A stretch of DNA of 64,000 nucleotides from Pseudomonas gingeri (GCF_013386115.1 NZ_JACAOR010000005.1:598543-662542), one strand, 5' to 3'. Counted from the first letter of the stretch, positions 1 to 9,598 are shown. Notes: a model not told the origin generated them from the sequence alone. Translations and numbers: made by a program.

Positions 1-1504
1 GGTCGGTGCTGTCGGTCTGTACCCGCACCCGATAGCTGTCCGGGGTCAGTTCGAACAGGGTGAAGCTGTAGCGCACCTGCTGGGTGCTGCTGGCGGTCAG
101 CAGGCGCTCGCCCAGCAGGCCGATGGAATTGGCGAACTCCGGGTTCGCCAGGCGGCGCAGGTAGTCGCTGACCTGGCCTTGCAGGTCCGATTGCAAGGTA
201 CTGGTGGCCGACAGGTCGAGACGGTCGAGGTCGTACAGGGGACGGTCGAGCATCGCTGCCAGGCGGCTGCGGGCGACGCTGATGCCCTTGTTCGACTCCA
301 CCGGCTGGATCGTCGGCTCCTGCAGCCAGTCGCGGTAGCTGACCTTGCTCGCCAGCGCGGCGGCGGCCAGCGGGGCGTCGATCACGCCACTCTGGGCCAG
401 CAGGCGCAGGTGGCTGTCGGTCAGGTCGGCCAGTTCATCGCGGCCCCGTGCCAGGTAGTGTGACGGCCGCCGCTGGGCGATCATCAGCGATAGCACTTCG
501 CGCAGCGCCAGCCCGCGTTTGGCCAGGCTCTGCGGATCGCTGGCGGTGCTGCTCAACTGCGCGTTGACCTGGGCGAAATCCGCGCCATACCAGACCCGCA
601 AGCCTTCGGCCATGCCATGCACTTCACCGTGACCGGGCACCGCCGACAGGGGCACGCTGTTGAGGTAGTCACGCACCACGTTCTGCCGCACCTGCAGGGT
701 CTGTGGCCCGTCCTGGTAGGCGCGCACGCTGGCGGAAATCATCTGGCGGATCTTCTCGCTGCCGGACAAAGTCAGGCCATCCGGCGAGTGCCGGTACTTC
801 TCCAACTGGGTCGCCAGGGTACTGCCGCCAGCGGTCTGGCCGCCGACATGCAGGACCTTGGCGATCTGCGACAGCACCGCCTTGCCGAAACGCGGCCAGT
901 CCACGGCGGGGTTGGCCATGGGTTGCGCGGGGTCGAGCAGATCGCGGTTTTCGATGAACAGCAGGCTGTTGACCACCAGCGGCGGGATGGCCGCGAAGCT
1001 GGCATAGAGCTGTTGTGGATAGTTGTACTGGTAGAGGTCAGCGCCCCGGCAGTCGGTGATCGACAGGCCGGCCTGGATTTTCTCCACATAGGGTACGAAG
1101 AAGCCGGCCTTGCTGTAGTCGAGCAGGGCGGGGGAGAAGCGCGCCTGCGCCTCGATCAGGTAGCCGCGTTTGGCCAGCCGGGTGAGAAAAGTCCCCAGGT
1201 CGCTGTAGCCCAGGCGTTTGTCGAAGGGGCCTTCGCCGGGATACAGCAATGAATCGCTGGGACCCGAGGCGAGGGAGTAACCCAGGTCGCCGGCAAAACG
1301 GCTGAATTCCCGGGCCTGGAGTTTCGACGTGCGCATCTCGCGGGACGCGGCGACGCCGAGCAGAATCAGGGCGATCAACACCACCAGCCAGAACAGGCGC
1401 CACCAGGGCCTGCGTCTGCGGGGTTTTTTCGGTAAAGGCGCCTCATCCGAACTGTTGGTTGGCACCACAGTCTTGGTCGAATCGGAGTTCCATTGAGCAC
1501 CCAT
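1..1504 (-). CDS. Transglycosylase-domain protein, N-terminal part (runs off the window)
   Basis: The reading frame is open from an ATG at 1504 to the window edge, giving about 500 residues with no stop, so the gene continues beyond position 1. A basic stretch (KKPRRRRP) is followed by one membrane segment (about residues 27-43), indicating a membrane-anchored protein with a periplasmic body. Around residues 180-260 it has features of the glycosyltransferase 51 domain of bifunctional penicillin-binding proteins: the VNSLLFIENRDL segment, corresponding to the catalytic-Glu EDxxF region, and GGSTLATQLEKY, corresponding to the GGSTITQQ motif. The family polymerises lipid II into glycan strands. 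Whether a transpeptidase domain follows cannot be seen. An in-frame ATG at 1519 is an alternative start; neither has a clear Shine-Dalgarno sequence. Confidence 0.75.
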   Translation of the reverse strand, partial: MGAQWNSDSTKTVVPTNSSDEAPLPKKPRRRRPWWRLFWLVVLIALILLGVAASREMRTSKLQAREFSRFAGDLGYSLASGPSDSLLYPGEGPFDKRLGYSDLGTFLTRLAKRGYLIEAQARFSPALLDYSKAGFFVPYVEKIQAGLSITDCRGADLYQYNYPQQLYASFAAIPPLVVNSLLFIENRDLLDPAQPMANPAVDWPRFGKAVLSQIAKVLHVGGQTAGGSTLATQLEKYRHSPDGLTLSGSEKIRQMISASVRAYQDGPQTLQVRQNVVRDYLNSVPLSAVPGHGEVHGMAEGLRVWYGADFAQVNAQLSSTASDPQSLAKRGLALREVLSLMIAQRRPSHYLARGRDELADLTDSHLRLLAQSGVIDAPLAAAALASKVSYRDWLQEPTIQPVESNKGISVARSRLAAMLDRPLYDLDRLDLSATSTLQSDLQGQVSDYLRRLANPEFANSIGLLGERLLTASSTQQVRYSFTLFELTPDSYRVRVQTDSTD

Positions 1505-1897
1505 AGTCGATTCATCCATTCACGCAGATTGATCGCACTTGCCTGAAGCTTAGACGCTGCCAGAAGGCCAGGAAAATTTTGTGAGGGCGGTCAGGTATTT
1601 CCGACCGGTAACGGTTTTTCGGTGCAGATACGTCGGGAACACGACGTCAGGCGTATGGCCGGGCCAAGGGCTGACAAGCCTGGGATAGAGCCCCGCGCAG
1701 AGTAGGAACGGTCCGGGCGGGAGGCATGACGCTGCACCATTGTTGTGCAATACTCGCCGGCCCGCTGATCCTGCAGGTCTGCCCTGCGGGACGGCTGCGC
1801 TCACGAAGCGCAGCCGGCATCCGGGAGTCCGGGCCTACCCGTCCGTCGCTCCTTTGCCCGGTGGTTCATATCCAATAACAAGACGAGGTTGTCCCCC
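1505..1897. other. Divergent intergenic region with a 9-bp hairpin
   Basis: This gap lies between two divergent genes and holds no convincing gene. At 1793-1815 there is a perfect inverted repeat, GGCTGCGCT and AGCGCAGCC around the loop CACGA. It lies about 80 bp upstream of the permease start and has no T-run after it. It could be a leader hairpin or an operator; nothing in the sequence decides. Confidence 0.4.
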
Positions 1898-3319
1898 ATG
1901 CCCGTTGGCACCCCCCTGCCCCCTGGCGAGACCGCTCAAGGCGGCCCGCTCAAACGCGAACTCGGTGAGCGGCATATCCGCCTGATGGCGCTCGGCGCCT
2001 GTATCGGCGTCGGCCTGTTCCTCGGCTCCGCCAAGGCCATCGAAATGGCCGGTCCGGCGATCATGCTGTCCTACATCATCGGTGGCCTGGCGATCCTGGT
2101 GATCATGCGCGCCCTCGGCGAAATGGCCGTGCACAATCCGGTCGCCGGCTCCTTCAGCCGCTATGCCCAGGACTATCTCGGCCCGCTGGCGGGCTTTCTC
2201 ACCGGCTGGAACTACTGGTTCCTGTGGCTGGTGACCTGCGTCGCGGAAATCACCGCGGTCGCGGTATACATGGGCGTCTGGTTCCCCGATGTGCCACGCT
2301 GGATCTGGGCTCTGGCGGCACTGGTCAGCATGGGCACGATCAACCTGATCGCGGTGAAGGCCTTTGGCGAATTCGAGTTCTGGTTCGCCTTGATCAAGAT
2401 CGTCACCATCATCGCCATGGTCATCGGCGGCGTGGGCGTGATTGCCTTCGGCTTCGGCAACGATGGCGTGGCCCTGGGCATTTCCAACCTGTGGAGCAAT
2501 GGCGGCTTCATGCCCAACGGCATCAGTGGTGTGCTGATGTCCCTGCAGATGGTGATGTTCGCCTACCTGGGCGTGGAGATGATCGGCCTGACCGCCGGCG
2601 AGGCCCGCAACCCGCAGAAGACCATTCCGAATGCAATCGGCTCGGTGTTCTGGCGCATCCTGCTGTTCTACGTCGGCGCGCTGTTCGTGATCCTGTCGAT
2701 CTACCCCTGGAACGCCATCGGCACCCAGGGCAGCCCATTCGTGATGACCTTCGAACGCCTGGGGATCAAGACCGCTGCGGGCATCATCAACTTCGTGGTG
2801 ATTACCGCCGCGTTGTCCTCCTGCAACGGTGGCATCTTCAGCACCGGGCGCATGCTCTACAGCCTGGCGCAGAACGGCCAGGCGCCGGCGAGCTTCGCCA
2901 AGACCTCGAGCAACGGCGTGCCACGCCGCGCATTGTTGCTGTCCATCGGTGCCTTGCTGCTGGGCGTGCTGCTCAACTACCTGGTGCCGGAGAAAGTCTT
3001 TGTCTGGGTGACGTCCATCGCCACTTTCGGCGCGATCTGGACCTGGGTGATGATCCTGCTGGCACAACTGAAGTTCCGCCGTGGCCTGACGGCGGCGCAG
3101 CGTGCCGGCCTGCAGTACCGCATGTGGTTGTACCCGGTCAGTTCCTACCTGGCGCTGGCGTTCCTGGTGCTGGTGGTCGGCCTGATGGCGTACTTCCCGG
3201 ACACGCGCGTCGCGCTGTATATCGGCCCGGCGTTCCTGGTGCTGCTGACGCTGCTGTTCCATGTGTTCAAGCTGCAACCGAACAGCGTATCGGCCGGTGC
3301 CACCCACTCGGCCTCGTAA
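1898..3319 (+). CDS. Amino acid permease, AAT family, ProY-like
   Basis: The 473-residue product is an inner-membrane amino acid:proton symporter of the APC superfamily with about 12 hydrophobic segments. The family signature runs from the N-terminus (RHIRLMALGACIGVGLFLGSA, then AGPAIMLSYIIGG and RALGEMAVHNP). By memory the whole protein resembles E. coli ProY closely, including YMGVWFPDVPRWIW, NLWSNGGF and SIYPWN, so proline or histidine is a likely substrate but not shown. The ATG at 1898 is chosen because AGACGAGG lies about 9 bases upstream; an in-frame TTG at 1889 lacks such a site. The gene is alone on its strand and ends at a bidirectional terminator. Confidence 0.88.
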   Translation: MPVGTPLPPGETAQGGPLKRELGERHIRLMALGACIGVGLFLGSAKAIEMAGPAIMLSYIIGGLAILVIMRALGEMAVHNPVAGSFSRYAQDYLGPLAGFLTGWNYWFLWLVTCVAEITAVAVYMGVWFPDVPRWIWALAALVSMGTINLIAVKAFGEFEFWFALIKIVTIIAMVIGGVGVIAFGFGNDGVALGISNLWSNGGFMPNGISGVLMSLQMVMFAYLGVEMIGLTAGEARNPQKTIPNAIGSVFWRILLFYVGALFVILSIYPWNAIGTQGSPFVMTFERLGIKTAAGIINFVVITAALSSCNGGIFSTGRMLYSLAQNGQAPASFAKTSSNGVPRRALLLSIGALLLGVLLNYLVPEKVFVWVTSIATFGAIWTWVMILLAQLKFRRGLTAAQRAGLQYRMWLYPVSSYLALAFLVLVVGLMAYFPDTRVALYIGPAFLVLLTLLFHVFKLQPNSVSAGATHSAS

Positions 3320-3335
3320 ACGCCGGATCGCGATG

Positions 3336-3374
3336 AAAAAGCCCGCAGGCGAGTGATCGGCTGCGGGCTTTTTT
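3336..3374. terminator. Bidirectional rho-independent terminator
   Basis: AAAAAGCCCGCAG is complementary to CTGCGGGCTTTTT across a 12-base loop, with A-runs and T-runs on both sides. It sits between convergent genes ending at 3319 (+) and 3390 (-) and can serve both. Confidence 0.92.
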
Positions 3375-3389
3375 ACGGGTGTCGTCGTT

Positions 3390-4526
3390 CTACGCTGTCG
3401 CTGTCCGAGCCGGTTGTTCCAGGCGCTGGCCAAGGCGCTTGTTGAAATCCAGCCACGCCCCCAGCAATGCCATCAGCCCGGCACCGACCAGGGCGGTGAA
3501 TATCTGCATGGCGAAGGCATCGTCGGCCATGGCATTGATCATGTCCGCCAGCGGTGCCAGCAACACGCCCAGGCAGAAGACTTCCAGCGAGTAACGCCCC
3601 ATGCGGCAGGTCTGGCGGGCCAGCCAGTTGTCTGTCCAGTTGCCCCTGGGCAGCAACTTCGCGGTGACATAGGCCAGCGCCAGGAAGTGCAGCAGGCGTA
3701 CCGGCGACAGATCGGTCTTGCTGATGGGGTAGATCAGCTCACTCAGCGTCGCCGGAACCAGGGCATCGTGGACCTGTGGCCATCGCCAGGCAATGGTGAG
3801 CACGGCGCACACCAGCACATAGAGGGCCGCCACCATGAACAGTGGCTGGCGCGACAGCCCCAGCGGCTGCACGGGCTTGGGTTGCTGCGCGTGAATCGCC
3901 GCCGCGCCGCCGAGCACGAACAGCAACTGCCAGGTGACCGGATTGAAGTACCACACGCCGTCGGCAATCGCCGCCAGATTCCAGCCCAGCCTTGGCGCGA
4001 GCAGGTACACCGTCAGCGACACCAGCACCACCAGCCAGGTCTTGCGCAGCAGCAGGGGCAACACCAGCGGCAGGCCACCCAGCAGCACGATATACAGAGG
4101 AAGCGGGTCCATCAGGTTCGGTTTGAAACGCAGCAGCAGTTCATCCACCAGGGCCTGTTGCGGGTGGGTGACGAAGTGGGTCAGGCCCATTTCCTGGACC
4201 AGGTCACGGGTTTCCACGTGGCTGTTGGCGAAGAACACGATGCCCATCAGCATCGCCAGCAGGAAGATATGCACCACATACAACACCCAGGTGCGGCGCA
4301 GGATTTTCAAGGTGGCGAACCAGTAACCGTCGCGTTGCAGGATTTTGCCGTAGGCAAGAATCGCCGCGTAGCCGGCGAGGAACACGAAGACCTCCGCCGC
4401 ATCGCTGAAACCGATGTTGCGCAGGGTGATCTGGCCGAGTGGATTGTGGGGCACGTGATCCCAGAAAATGAAGATCAGCGCCAGTCCCCGAAAAAAGTCG
4501 ATGCGCGGGTCGCGTCCGTTCAGCAT
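3390..4526 (-). CDS. OpgC-family integral membrane protein
   Basis: The 378-residue protein has about ten hydrophobic segments. Its N-terminus, GRDPRIDFFRGLALIFIFWDH followed by FSDAAEVFVFLAGY, is typical of OpgC/acyltransferase-3-like proteins; family members include one that succinylates periplasmic osmoregulated glucans. The substrate cannot be read here, and no opgG/opgH genes are adjacent. The track of open frame extends 44 codons upstream, but the family N-terminus begins at the ATG at 4526, so that start is used; its ribosome binding site is weak. It shares its terminator with the convergent permease. Confidence 0.8.
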   Translation of the reverse strand: MLNGRDPRIDFFRGLALIFIFWDHVPHNPLGQITLRNIGFSDAAEVFVFLAGYAAILAYGKILQRDGYWFATLKILRRTWVLYVVHIFLLAMLMGIVFFANSHVETRDLVQEMGLTHFVTHPQQALVDELLLRFKPNLMDPLPLYIVLLGGLPLVLPLLLRKTWLVVLVSLTVYLLAPRLGWNLAAIADGVWYFNPVTWQLLFVLGGAAAIHAQQPKPVQPLGLSRQPLFMVAALYVLVCAVLTIAWRWPQVHDALVPATLSELIYPISKTDLSPVRLLHFLALAYVTAKLLPRGNWTDNWLARQTCRMGRYSLEVFCLGVLLAPLADMINAMADDAFAMQIFTALVGAGLMALLGAWLDFNKRLGQRLEQPARTATA

Positions 4527-4763
4527 GGCAGCGGGCTCTGTGGGCGAATGTTGAATATGACCGGTGCGGCTGTCAGAAATTGCACACCACAGGTCGGCGG
4601 CGCGCAGGGTGGCGTGATTTTCCGTTAATTGCAAAAGTGGGCTATTACCAAATGTCACATTTTTCTGCCTACGCGCGCGAGGCGAGTCTTTGCGTGCGTT
4701 GACAGGCGTGGGGCCGGCCCACGAATCGGCCCGGGGGGGCGGTTCGCGGGCGGCTGCGGTGAT

Positions 4764-5606
4764 CTACTTGTCGTCGAGGAAGTGCAGGAGGGCGGCATTG
4801 AACAATGCCGGATCCTGAAGGAACGCAAAGTGGCTGGCATTGGGCAGGATCAGCAGGCCCGCGCCGGGAATGGTCGCCGCCATGTACTCGGTATTCTCGC
4901 GCTTGATCGCCTCGTCGTGGTCACCGTCGACGATCAGTACCGGGGTCTTGATCTTCGCCAGGTCTGCGTCCGTCCAGTTCGGCTGGCTGGCCCACATATG
5001 GCCGATCTGTTCGACGAAGGCATCATATTCCCCGGGTGTCGGCGACAGCCTGGCGTATTCCTTGCCGGCCCGCTCGATGTAGGCGGCGAAGGTCGGGTTC
5101 TTCTCGACATTGTCTTTCACGCCCGCGGTCGTGCTGTTGGCGGCGAAGGCGAAGATCTTGCCGACACGCGTTGGATGACGCATGGCCAGGTCCAGGCCGA
5201 GGATCGCACCGTCACTCCAGCCGACGATGTCGGCCTTGGGGATTTTCAGGGTATCGAGGACCGCGACCACATCATCGGCCATCAGGTCGTAGCCGTAGGG
5301 TTGGGCATCGCGCGAGCTGCGCCCATGACCCCGGCTGTCAATGCTGATCACCGTGTGTTTCGCCGCCAGGGCCTTGACCTGGTTGCCCCAGTAATCGGAG
5401 TTGCCTAGGCCACCGTGCAACAGCACCACCGGGGAGCCGTGGCCGGTCCGTGTGTAGTAGAGCTTGATGCCGTTGACGGCGGCATAACCGGTTTTTGCAC
5501 CGGCGACAGGAGTCGGGGTCGGCGGCAGGGTTTCCCAGCGTTCGGCGGCCTGGGCCAGGGTGAACGACATCAACAGACAGACAGCAACCAGCAAGCGATT
5601 TCGCAT
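4764..5606 (-). CDS. Secreted alpha/beta hydrolase
   Basis: The product is 280 residues. MRNRLLVAVCLLMSFTLAQA is a good signal peptide cleaved before AERW, so the enzyme is probably periplasmic. The alpha/beta hydrolase fold is shown by VVLLHGG (oxyanion hole), the nucleophile elbow GWSDG (Ser about residue 131), DGDHD carrying the acid, and NASHF carrying the catalytic His near the C-terminus. The specific ester or amide substrate is unknown. The start at 5606 is set by GGAGAT seven bases upstream. It is a single-gene unit with no visible pathway partner. Confidence 0.82.
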   Translation of the reverse strand: MRNRLLVAVCLLMSFTLAQAAERWETLPPTPTPVAGAKTGYAAVNGIKLYYTRTGHGSPVVLLHGGLGNSDYWGNQVKALAAKHTVISIDSRGHGRSSRDAQPYGYDLMADDVVAVLDTLKIPKADIVGWSDGAILGLDLAMRHPTRVGKIFAFAANSTTAGVKDNVEKNPTFAAYIERAGKEYARLSPTPGEYDAFVEQIGHMWASQPNWTDADLAKIKTPVLIVDGDHDEAIKRENTEYMAATIPGAGLLILPNASHFAFLQDPALFNAALLHFLDDK

Positions 5607-5830
5607 CGTGATCTCCAGCTTGTGAGAGGGCGGGACTGGCAGCGCCATGGCCGGGTAAAGGGCAGGCGCCGCCTGATCATAGAACCGATGTCACCGGCAA
5701 ACCGAGGCCCGGGCTGCATTGTTTATAAAAAGTTTAACAGCCCGCCCGCAGCCGACAGGCCGGTCATCGAGCGCTCTGCCTGATAGGCCTGACCGGTGCC
5801 CGGACCTTGCACCGACCAGTCGTCACGGTC

Positions 5831-7450
5831 TCAGGCCGCGACGACTTCGTGGGGTTCGAAGCTGTCGGCCCGGGCCATCTGCCACATGCGCGAATAGAAC
5901 TCGCCGTTGACTTCACCGGTGAGCAGTTCGCCCGGCTTGAGGAACACGTGCAGTTGCGAGAACAGCTTGATCTCGGTTGCCGACATCCGCCGGACCAGGT
6001 GCTTGGCTTCCAGCTGGGACGGGTGATCCAAGCCCGCCGCAGCAAGCATTTCCGCCAGGGCCTTCAGGGTGTTGCGATGGAAATTGAATACCCGCTGGGC
6101 CTTGTCCGGCACCACCAGGGCGCGTTGGCGCAAGGTGTCCTGGGTGGCGACGCCGGTCGGGCATTTGTTGGTGTGGCAGCTCTGCGACTGGATGCAGCCG
6201 ATGGCGAACATGAAGCCGCGCGCCGAGTTGGCCCAGTCGGCGCCGATGGCGAGGACGCTGGCGATATCGAAGGCGCTGACGATCTTGCCGCTGGCGCCGA
6301 GCTTGATCTTGTCCCGCAGGTTCAGGCCGACCAGGGTGTTGTGCACGAACAGCAGGCCTTCGCGCATCGGTACGCCGATATGGTCGGTGAACTCCACCGG
6401 TGCCGCGCCGGTGCCGCCTTCCTTGCCGTCGACCACGATGAAGTCGGGGTAGATGCCGGTCTCCAGCATCGCCTTGGCGATGCCCATGAACTCCCATGGG
6501 TGGCCCAGGCAGAACTTGAAGCCCACCGGCTTGCCGCCGGACAGCTCACGCAACTGGGCGATGAACCGCATCAGTTCGAGCGGGGTCGAGAAGGCGCTGT
6601 GACGTGACGGCGAGATGCAGTCTTCGCCCATCATGATCCCGCGGGTCTCGGCGATCTCCCTGGTCACCTTGTGCTTGGGCAGGATGCCGCCGTGGCCGGG
6701 CTTGGCGCCCTGGCTCATCTTGATTTCGATCATCCGTACCTGCGGGTCCTGCGCCTGGGCGGCGAAGCGCTCCGGGTCGAAACGGCCGTCGGCGGTGCGA
6801 CAGCCGAAATAGCCGCTGCCCAGTTCCCAGGTCAGGTCGCCGCCGTTTTCCCGGTGGTAGGGGCTGATGCTGCCTTCGCCGGTGTCATGGGCGAAGTTGC
6901 CGAGCTTGGCGCCCTGGTTCAGGGCCCGGATGGCGTTGGCACTGAGGGAGCCGAAGCTCATTGCCGAGATATTGAACACCGAGGCCGAGTACGGTTGCTT
7001 GCACTGCGGTCCGCCGACGATCACCCGAAAGGCGCTGGGATCGCTCAACGGCGCGGGGCGCATCGAGTGGCCGATGAATTCGAAGCCCGACTGGTACACG
7101 TCGATCAGGGTGCCGAAGGGCTTGTCGGCGCTTTCATTCTTGGCCCGCGAGTACACCAGCGAGCGCTGGGCACGGGAGAAGGGCAGGGCGTCGCTGTCGG
7201 ATTCCAGCAGGTACTGGCGGATTTCCGGGCGGATGCCTTCGACCAGATAGCGGATATTGCCCAGGATCGGATAGTTGCGGCGTACCGCGTGGGGACTCTG
7301 CAGCAGGTCGAACAGGCCCAGCAGGCTGAGCAGGCCGGTGACCAGGGTGAACGGCCAGAGCCAGTCATGTTCCAGGAACGGCAGGCTGGCGAGGGTGAAG
7401 ATCACACAGCCGGCAAAGAAGGCGTAGCGGCTCAGAAGGGACAGGCTCAT
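5831..7450 (-). CDS. FMN-binding glutamate synthase family protein
   Basis: This 539-residue protein corresponds to the central FMN/synthase domain of glutamate synthase large subunits, without the glutaminase domain. The N-terminus has two membrane-like stretches (residues about 8-45). FMN-site motifs include NISAMSFGSLS, HDTGEGSISPYH, GAKPGHGG and VDGKEGGTGAAP. The 3Fe-4S cluster cysteines are visible as C-IQSQS-C-HTNK-C. Such stand-alone proteins are common in Pseudomonas and their electron donor and reaction are generally unproven; glutamate formation from 2-oxoglutarate and ammonia is the natural inference. A LuxR regulator lies 33 bp upstream on the same strand and an amidase gene is divergent, so a role in assimilating released ammonia is possible. 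Confidence 0.88.
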   Translation of the reverse strand: MSLSLLSRYAFFAGCVIFTLASLPFLEHDWLWPFTLVTGLLSLLGLFDLLQSPHAVRRNYPILGNIRYLVEGIRPEIRQYLLESDSDALPFSRAQRSLVYSRAKNESADKPFGTLIDVYQSGFEFIGHSMRPAPLSDPSAFRVIVGGPQCKQPYSASVFNISAMSFGSLSANAIRALNQGAKLGNFAHDTGEGSISPYHRENGGDLTWELGSGYFGCRTADGRFDPERFAAQAQDPQVRMIEIKMSQGAKPGHGGILPKHKVTREIAETRGIMMGEDCISPSRHSAFSTPLELMRFIAQLRELSGGKPVGFKFCLGHPWEFMGIAKAMLETGIYPDFIVVDGKEGGTGAAPVEFTDHIGVPMREGLLFVHNTLVGLNLRDKIKLGASGKIVSAFDIASVLAIGADWANSARGFMFAIGCIQSQSCHTNKCPTGVATQDTLRQRALVVPDKAQRVFNFHRNTLKALAEMLAAAGLDHPSQLEAKHLVRRMSATEIKLFSQLHVFLKPGELLTGEVNGEFYSRMWQMARADSFEPHEVVAA

Positions 7451-7483
7451 ACGGTTTCCTTGGGTTCGGACTCATCAGGTCGG

Positions 7484-8284
7484 TCAGGCATTCTGCGCCT
7501 GGAGGAAAATCGAGAACAACTCGGATTGGGATTTGATCCCCAGCTTGCTGTACATGTGTTTCTTGTGGACTTTCACGGTTTCGATGGAGATTTCCAGCTT
7601 GCGGGCGATTTCCTTGCTCGAACAGCCGCTGAGCATCAGGCGCCCGACATCCAGCTCGCGGGCGGTCAGTTGCGCGCCCTTGAGTTGTTGTACCGAGGCT
7701 TCCAGCTGGATGCGCCAGTCGCCCTGTTGCGGTGTGGCCGGTACGGCGGTCTCTTCGTGGACCTCATGGGGCAGGCGCTGGCGCAACAAGCCCAGCACCC
7801 AGGGTTGGATCAGTGAGAGGAGGGCGATCTGCTCCGCGCTGAAACGACTGGTGGAGCCCAGCGACAGGCACAGGGTGCGGTCGTCGTCGAGCTGGCAATT
7901 GAACTGGATTTCGTCGGCCACCACATTCAGACGAAAGTAGCGCTGGTAGTACTCGGTCAGTTCGAAGTGCTCCGGCGCCACTTCGGCCAGGCGATACAGG
8001 CCGGTGCGCGAATACTCGCGGCTGGCGATGTAGAACGGGTCCAGCAGGTACAGGCCCTTGAGGTAATCCTGGAACAACTGGTCGGGACTGCCGTCTTCTC
8101 CCGGGCATTCGGCGAACACTTCCGGGCGCCGCTGGCTGCTGAACAGCAGGACCACCCAGCTGTCGAACGTCACGTACTGGTTGAGCAGGCGCACCAGTTG
8201 CGTCCAGAAGTTCGGCCGGTCGAGGGCTTCGATCATTTGCCCCACCGAGCGGTGCCAGGCGATGTCATCGAGGACAAGTGTCAT
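7484..8284 (-). CDS. LuxR-type transcriptional regulator
   Basis: The 266-residue protein ends with a LuxR-family helix-turn-helix (about residues 200-260): LTARELDVGRLMLSGCSSKEIA followed by ISIETVKVHKKHMYSKLG. The N-terminal 190 residues do not show the conserved W/Y/D set of acyl-homoserine-lactone binding domains by eye, so the ligand is unknown. It lies 33 bp before the FMN glutamate-synthase-like gene on the same strand and 151 bp from the divergent nitrilase-family gene, so it probably controls one or both. Confidence 0.85.
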   Translation of the reverse strand: MTLVLDDIAWHRSVGQMIEALDRPNFWTQLVRLLNQYVTFDSWVVLLFSSQRRPEVFAECPGEDGSPDQLFQDYLKGLYLLDPFYIASREYSRTGLYRLAEVAPEHFELTEYYQRYFRLNVVADEIQFNCQLDDDRTLCLSLGSTSRFSAEQIALLSLIQPWVLGLLRQRLPHEVHEETAVPATPQQGDWRIQLEASVQQLKGAQLTARELDVGRLMLSGCSSKEIARKLEISIETVKVHKKHMYSKLGIKSQSELFSIFLQAQNA

Positions 8285-8435
8285 TCGTCTACCCCTATCG
8301 AGTTACCCCGGCCGCGTAATTCCCATGGCCCGGCGTGGGTGCGCATACTGAGGCCACACGCAATGGCCCGGCACTTATTGTGCCAGCTCGGCGCCGTCAT
8401 TGAGCTCTGCCTGCGACAGAAAACAAGGAATACCC

Positions 8436-9257
8436 ATGAAAGTCGAACTTGCCCAGCTTGCTGGCCGGGACAACGATACAGCTTACAACCTCGAACGGGC
8501 ACTCGCCGCCATCGCTGCCTGCGCGGCCGATACCCAGTTGATCGTGTTTCCGGAAACCCACCTGATGGGCTTCCCGTCCGCCGAGACCGTGGCCGCGATC
8601 GCCGAGCCGCTGGACGGCCCGACCGTGCAGGCAGTGCAGCAGGCCGCCCGCGAGCGCAACGTGGCGGTGGTCATTGGCATGGCCGAGAACGACAACGGCC
8701 AGTTCTACAACACCACCCTGATGATCACCCCGCAGGGCATCGCCCTGCGCTATCGCAAGACCCACCTGTGGGCCTCGGATCGCGGTGTGTTCAATCCCGG
8801 CGATCGCTATGTGACCTGCGAGTGGAACGGCGTGCGCGTCGGCCTGTTGATCTGCTACGACATCGAATTCCCGGAAACCGCCCGCGCCCTGGCGCAGCTG
8901 GGTGCCGAACTGCTGATCGTCACCAACGGCAACATGGACCCCTACGGGCCGACCCACCGCACCGCGATCATGGCCCGGGCCCAGGAAAACCAGGCCTTCG
9001 CGCTGATGGTCAACCGGGTGGAGGAGGGCGATGGCGGCCTGCTGTTCGCCGGTGGCAGTGCCCTGGTGGATCCGTTCGGGACCCTGCTCATGGAAGCCGG
9101 TCGCGAGGAAGGGCGGTTCAGCGTGCAGCTGGACCTGGGCCAACTGGCCGCGGCCCGGCGTGACTACCGTTATCTGGACGACCAGCGCCTGCGCTTGCCG
9201 GGCGAGGTCATCGAACACGCCAATGGCGTGCGGGAGTTGCTGATTCCGCAGATCTGA
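8436..9257 (+). CDS. Carbon-nitrogen hydrolase (nitrilase superfamily amidase)
   Basis: The 273-residue protein carries the complete nitrilase-superfamily triad: Glu40 in FPETHL, Lys108 in RYRKTHLW and Cys140 in LLICYDIEFPE. The length suits a single-domain cytoplasmic amidase. The family hydrolyses C-N bonds of amides, nitriles or carbamoyl compounds. A PuuP-like permease follows 459 bp downstream and an FMN glutamate-synthase-like gene is divergent, so an amide derived from a polyamine or amino acid is a reasonable guess, not shown. The ATG at 8436 follows AAGGAA at good distance. It resembles omega-amidase or 5-aminopentanamidase relatives only in general fold. Confidence 0.85.
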   Translation: MKVELAQLAGRDNDTAYNLERALAAIAACAADTQLIVFPETHLMGFPSAETVAAIAEPLDGPTVQAVQQAARERNVAVVIGMAENDNGQFYNTTLMITPQGIALRYRKTHLWASDRGVFNPGDRYVTCEWNGVRVGLLICYDIEFPETARALAQLGAELLIVTNGNMDPYGPTHRTAIMARAQENQAFALMVNRVEEGDGGLLFAGGSALVDPFGTLLMEAGREEGRFSVQLDLGQLAAARRDYRYLDDQRLRLPGEVIEHANGVRELLIPQI

Positions 9258-9296
9258 TCGAGGGAGGCCCGGACAGCGCTGTTGTGCTTCAGGGCC

Positions 9297-9598
9297 TCTT
9301 CGCGGGCAAGCCCGCTCCCACAGTGGCAGTGCAAGGCCAGGAGGGATGGGCTTGTCTGCAGGGCGTGATGCAAGGCCCGGAAGGATGAGCTTGTCTGCAG
9401 GGCGCGATGCAAGGCCTGAAGGGAAGGGCCTGTCTGCAGGGCGCGATGCAAGGCCAGGAGGGATGGGCTTGTCTGCAGGGCGTGATGCAAGGCCTGGAGG
9501 GATGGGCTTGTCTGCAGGGCGCGATGCAAGGGCTGGGGGAGCTGGACGGATCTGCAGGGACGATGCAAGGCCTGTGGGAGTGGGCTTGCCCACGAAGG
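9297..9598. repeat. Six 39-bp tandem repeats flanked by REP halves
   Basis: Six units of exactly 39 bp run head to tail at 9337, 9376, 9415, 9454, 9493 and 9532, ending at 9570. Units 1 and 4 are identical; units 2, 3 and 5 differ at a few bases and unit 6 is the most diverged. Each has the core CTGCAGGGC and ends GATGCAAGG. The left flank (9297-9322) is a REP palindrome half, CTTCGCGGGCAAGCCCGCTC, and the right flank (9571-9598) is the inverse half with GTGGGAGTGGGCTTGCCCAC. Because 39 is a multiple of three, false reading frames stay open on both strands. Confidence 0.93.

Noticed and set aside
1835..3433. A 532-codon open frame antisense to the ProY-like permease
   Set aside because: Very rich in Gln, His and Asp with no hydrophobic core; it mirrors the permease codons.
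9337..9570. CRISPR-like array
   Set aside because: The units are directly adjacent with no unique spacers, and no cas gene is present.
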